Source: Methanobacteriota archaeon
GTDB taxonomy: Archaea > Altiarchaeota > Altiarchaeia > IMC4 > QMZM01
Length of the DNA: 5,798 bases
Assembly (NCBI GenBank): GCA_021731385.1
Contig: JAKFXM010000120.1
Coordinates: 1 to 5,798, forward strand
Direction of reading: 5' to 3'
Positions 4,892-5,798 of the stretch are shown here, in pieces. The notes beneath the pieces were generated by a model. The model was given only the letters and a program-made list of their open reading frames with translations, did no database searches and was not told where the DNA came from. The position numbers were made by a program, and so were the translations under genes. Within the stretch, counting starts at the first letter, position 1, and each line of letters starts with the position of its first letter.

Positions 4892-5086
4892 ATGGTTGCA
4901 GCACAGGTAGTTAAGATTATAGGTAGAACCGGAATCTATGGGGAGGTAATACAGGTTATGTGCAAGATCCTTGAGGGGAATACAAAGGGCAGCGTAATAC
5001 GAAGAAATGTGCGAACGCCTGTAAGGGAGGGTGATGTCCTTGATCTTAAGGAGGCTGAGAGGGAGGCAAAACCCCTGACGAAATAG
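4892..5086 (+). CDS. rps28e: Small-subunit ribosomal protein S28e
   Basis: This 64-residue OB-fold protein belongs to the small subunit near the mRNA exit region. It shows VVKIIGRTGIYGEVIQVMCKIL, an RRNVRTPVREGDVLDL strand pair (37-52) and the C-terminal family signature EAEREAK (54-60, usually ESEREAR). Length is slightly below the usual 70 or so because the N-terminus is short. GAGG at 4881-4884, 7 nt before the ATG, supports this start. It sits between L7Ae and L24e, the standard archaeal order. No defect is seen. Confidence 0.96.
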   Translation: MVAAQVVKIIGRTGIYGEVIQVMCKILEGNTKGSVIRRNVRTPVREGDVLDLKEAEREAKPLTK

Positions 5087-5111
5087 ATAAAAAATGGAGG
5101 TAGTTTAGTTT

Positions 5112-5435
5112 ATGGATTGTAGTTTTTGCGGTTCTCGCATTGAGAAGGGAACAGGGACAATTTTTGTTACAAAAAAAGGAAATGCAGTTTACTTCTGTTC
5201 CAGAAAGTGCGAGAAAAATCTCCTAAAATTAAAGAGAAAGCCGAGAAAGGTCAAGTGGACAAAGGACTATAGGGTGGAGAAAAATGTGAGGATAAAATCT
5301 GCACCCATGTCTAAGGTTCAGGAAGAATCAGTTGAAACCAGAGAAGAGAAAGAGGTTGAAAAACCTGAAAAAAAGAAAAGTAAAAAAGTGACAAAAAAGA
5401 AGACAAAATCTGAAAAGGCAAAATCTAAAGAATGA
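5112..5435 (+). CDS. rpl24e: Large-subunit ribosomal protein L24e with a charged C-terminal tail
   Basis: The zinc-ribbon core is complete: C3 and C6 (CSFC), then C29 and C33 (YFCSRKCEKN), followed by the basic KRKPRKVKWTKDYR stretch (41-54) that contacts rRNA. Archaeal L24e usually ends soon after this, at about 60-70 residues. Here the protein continues to 107 with a Lys/Glu-rich, low-complexity tail (about 66-107), probably disordered. GGAGGT at 5096-5101 lies 10 nt before the ATG. Its TGA overlaps the ndk ATG (5432-5435), indicating translational coupling. The core assignment is certain; the role of the tail is unknown. Confidence 0.95.
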   Translation: MDCSFCGSRIEKGTGTIFVTKKGNAVYFCSRKCEKNLLKLKRKPRKVKWTKDYRVEKNVRIKSAPMSKVQEESVETREEKEVEKPEKKKSKKVTKKKTKSEKAKSKE

Positions 5436-5798
5436 GAACACTTGTATTAATAAAACCTGATGGGGTAACTAGGGGATTGATTGGTGAAGTTATTGGCAGG
5501 TTTGAGAGATATGGTACCCGGATTGCGGGATTAAAGATATTACAAGTCAATAGAGATCGGGCAGAACGCCTTTACGCGGTTCATAAAGGAAAGCCTTTTT
5601 TTAACGATCTGATACAGCATATAACCTCCTCTCCCGTTGCTGCTGCTGTTTTGGATATGAACATAGGGGATGATGATGCTATTAAACTGGTCAGGAAAAT
5701 AATCGGTTCAACAAATCCCCTTGATGCAGAGATGGGGAGCATAAGGGGTGATTTTGGGACATACATTACTACAAATATCGTTCACGCATCTGATTCGG
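5432..5798 (+). CDS. ndk: Nucleoside diphosphate kinase, C-terminus off window
   Basis: This enzyme transfers the gamma-phosphate of ATP to nucleoside diphosphates through a phosphohistidine. The N-terminus LVLIKPDGVTRGLIGEVI is characteristic. HKGKPFF, the ATP-site loop GSTNP, the IRGDFG motif and NIVHASDS follow in order, with catalytic H118. 122 codons are visible and the family is about 140-150 residues, so only a short C-terminus is missing. The start overlaps the L24e stop (ATGA) with no clear Shine-Dalgarno, so translation is probably coupled. It is the fourth gene of the operon; infB commonly follows in archaea, but that lies beyond the window. Confidence 0.97.
   Translation, partial: MRTLVLIKPDGVTRGLIGEVIGRFERYGTRIAGLKILQVNRDRAERLYAVHKGKPFFNDLIQHITSSPVAAAVLDMNIGDDDAIKLVRKIIGSTNPLDAEMGSIRGDFGTYITTNIVHASDS

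Noticed and set aside
5581..5766. Minus-strand open frame opposite ndk
   Set aside because: It is a shadow of the ndk coding sequence, which is unambiguous.

Overview
The window is archaeal. The ribosomal proteins L7Ae, S28e and L24e have no bacterial counterparts in this arrangement, and the run L7Ae-S28e-L24e-ndk is a classic archaeal operon. The glutamyl-tRNA synthetase is of the archaeal type, with an all-beta C-terminal domain and an STS signature in place of KMSKS. The left-edge gene resembles the archaeal riboflavin-pathway reductase. Base composition is AT-rich, and the GltX sequence feels closest to methanogen-type euryarchaeal enzymes. I cannot assign a lineage from sequence alone.

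Layout. At 1-306 (minus) is the N-terminal part of an ArfC-like reductase. At 361-2185 (plus) is a compact type II restriction-modification pair: a PD-(D/E)xK nuclease overlapping a beta-class DNA methyltransferase by 11 nt. At 2203-3711 (plus) is gltX. At 3719-4215 (minus, convergent with gltX) is a toxin-antitoxin-like pair: a DUF4258-type protein followed by a YgiT-type CxxC/CxxC zinc protein, overlapping by 4 nt. At 4263-4335 lies a second copy of the last 73 nt of gltX, including its stop codon. The next 180 nt hold a palindromic element (4402-4458) and the leader of the ribosomal operon, which runs from 4516 to the right edge.

The main story is that gltX has been hit three times. (1) The restriction-modification pair sits between two copies of a 20-bp repeat (19/20 identical), each containing the ATGACAGAA start of gltX, so the nuclease appears to start on a duplicated gltX start codon. 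(2) The toxin-antitoxin pair sits between two copies of the last 73 bp of gltX (72/73 identical, with the one change synonymous). (3) Inside gltX, directly before the KMSKS-equivalent loop, is a fully self-complementary 60-nt block (outer stem, two hairpins with AAA loops, central palindrome) that adds about 20 residues in frame. Events 1 and 2 look like insertion with long target duplication, which leaves the essential host gene intact. Removing either cargo by recombination between its repeats would restore a plain arfC / gltX / L7Ae-operon arrangement.

Functionally, the nuclease and methyltransferase would form a self-contained defence unit. gltX now lies 17 nt behind the methyltransferase with no obvious promoter of its own, so it is probably read from the restriction-modification transcript. 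The right-hand genes are ordinary translation and nucleotide-metabolism housekeeping.
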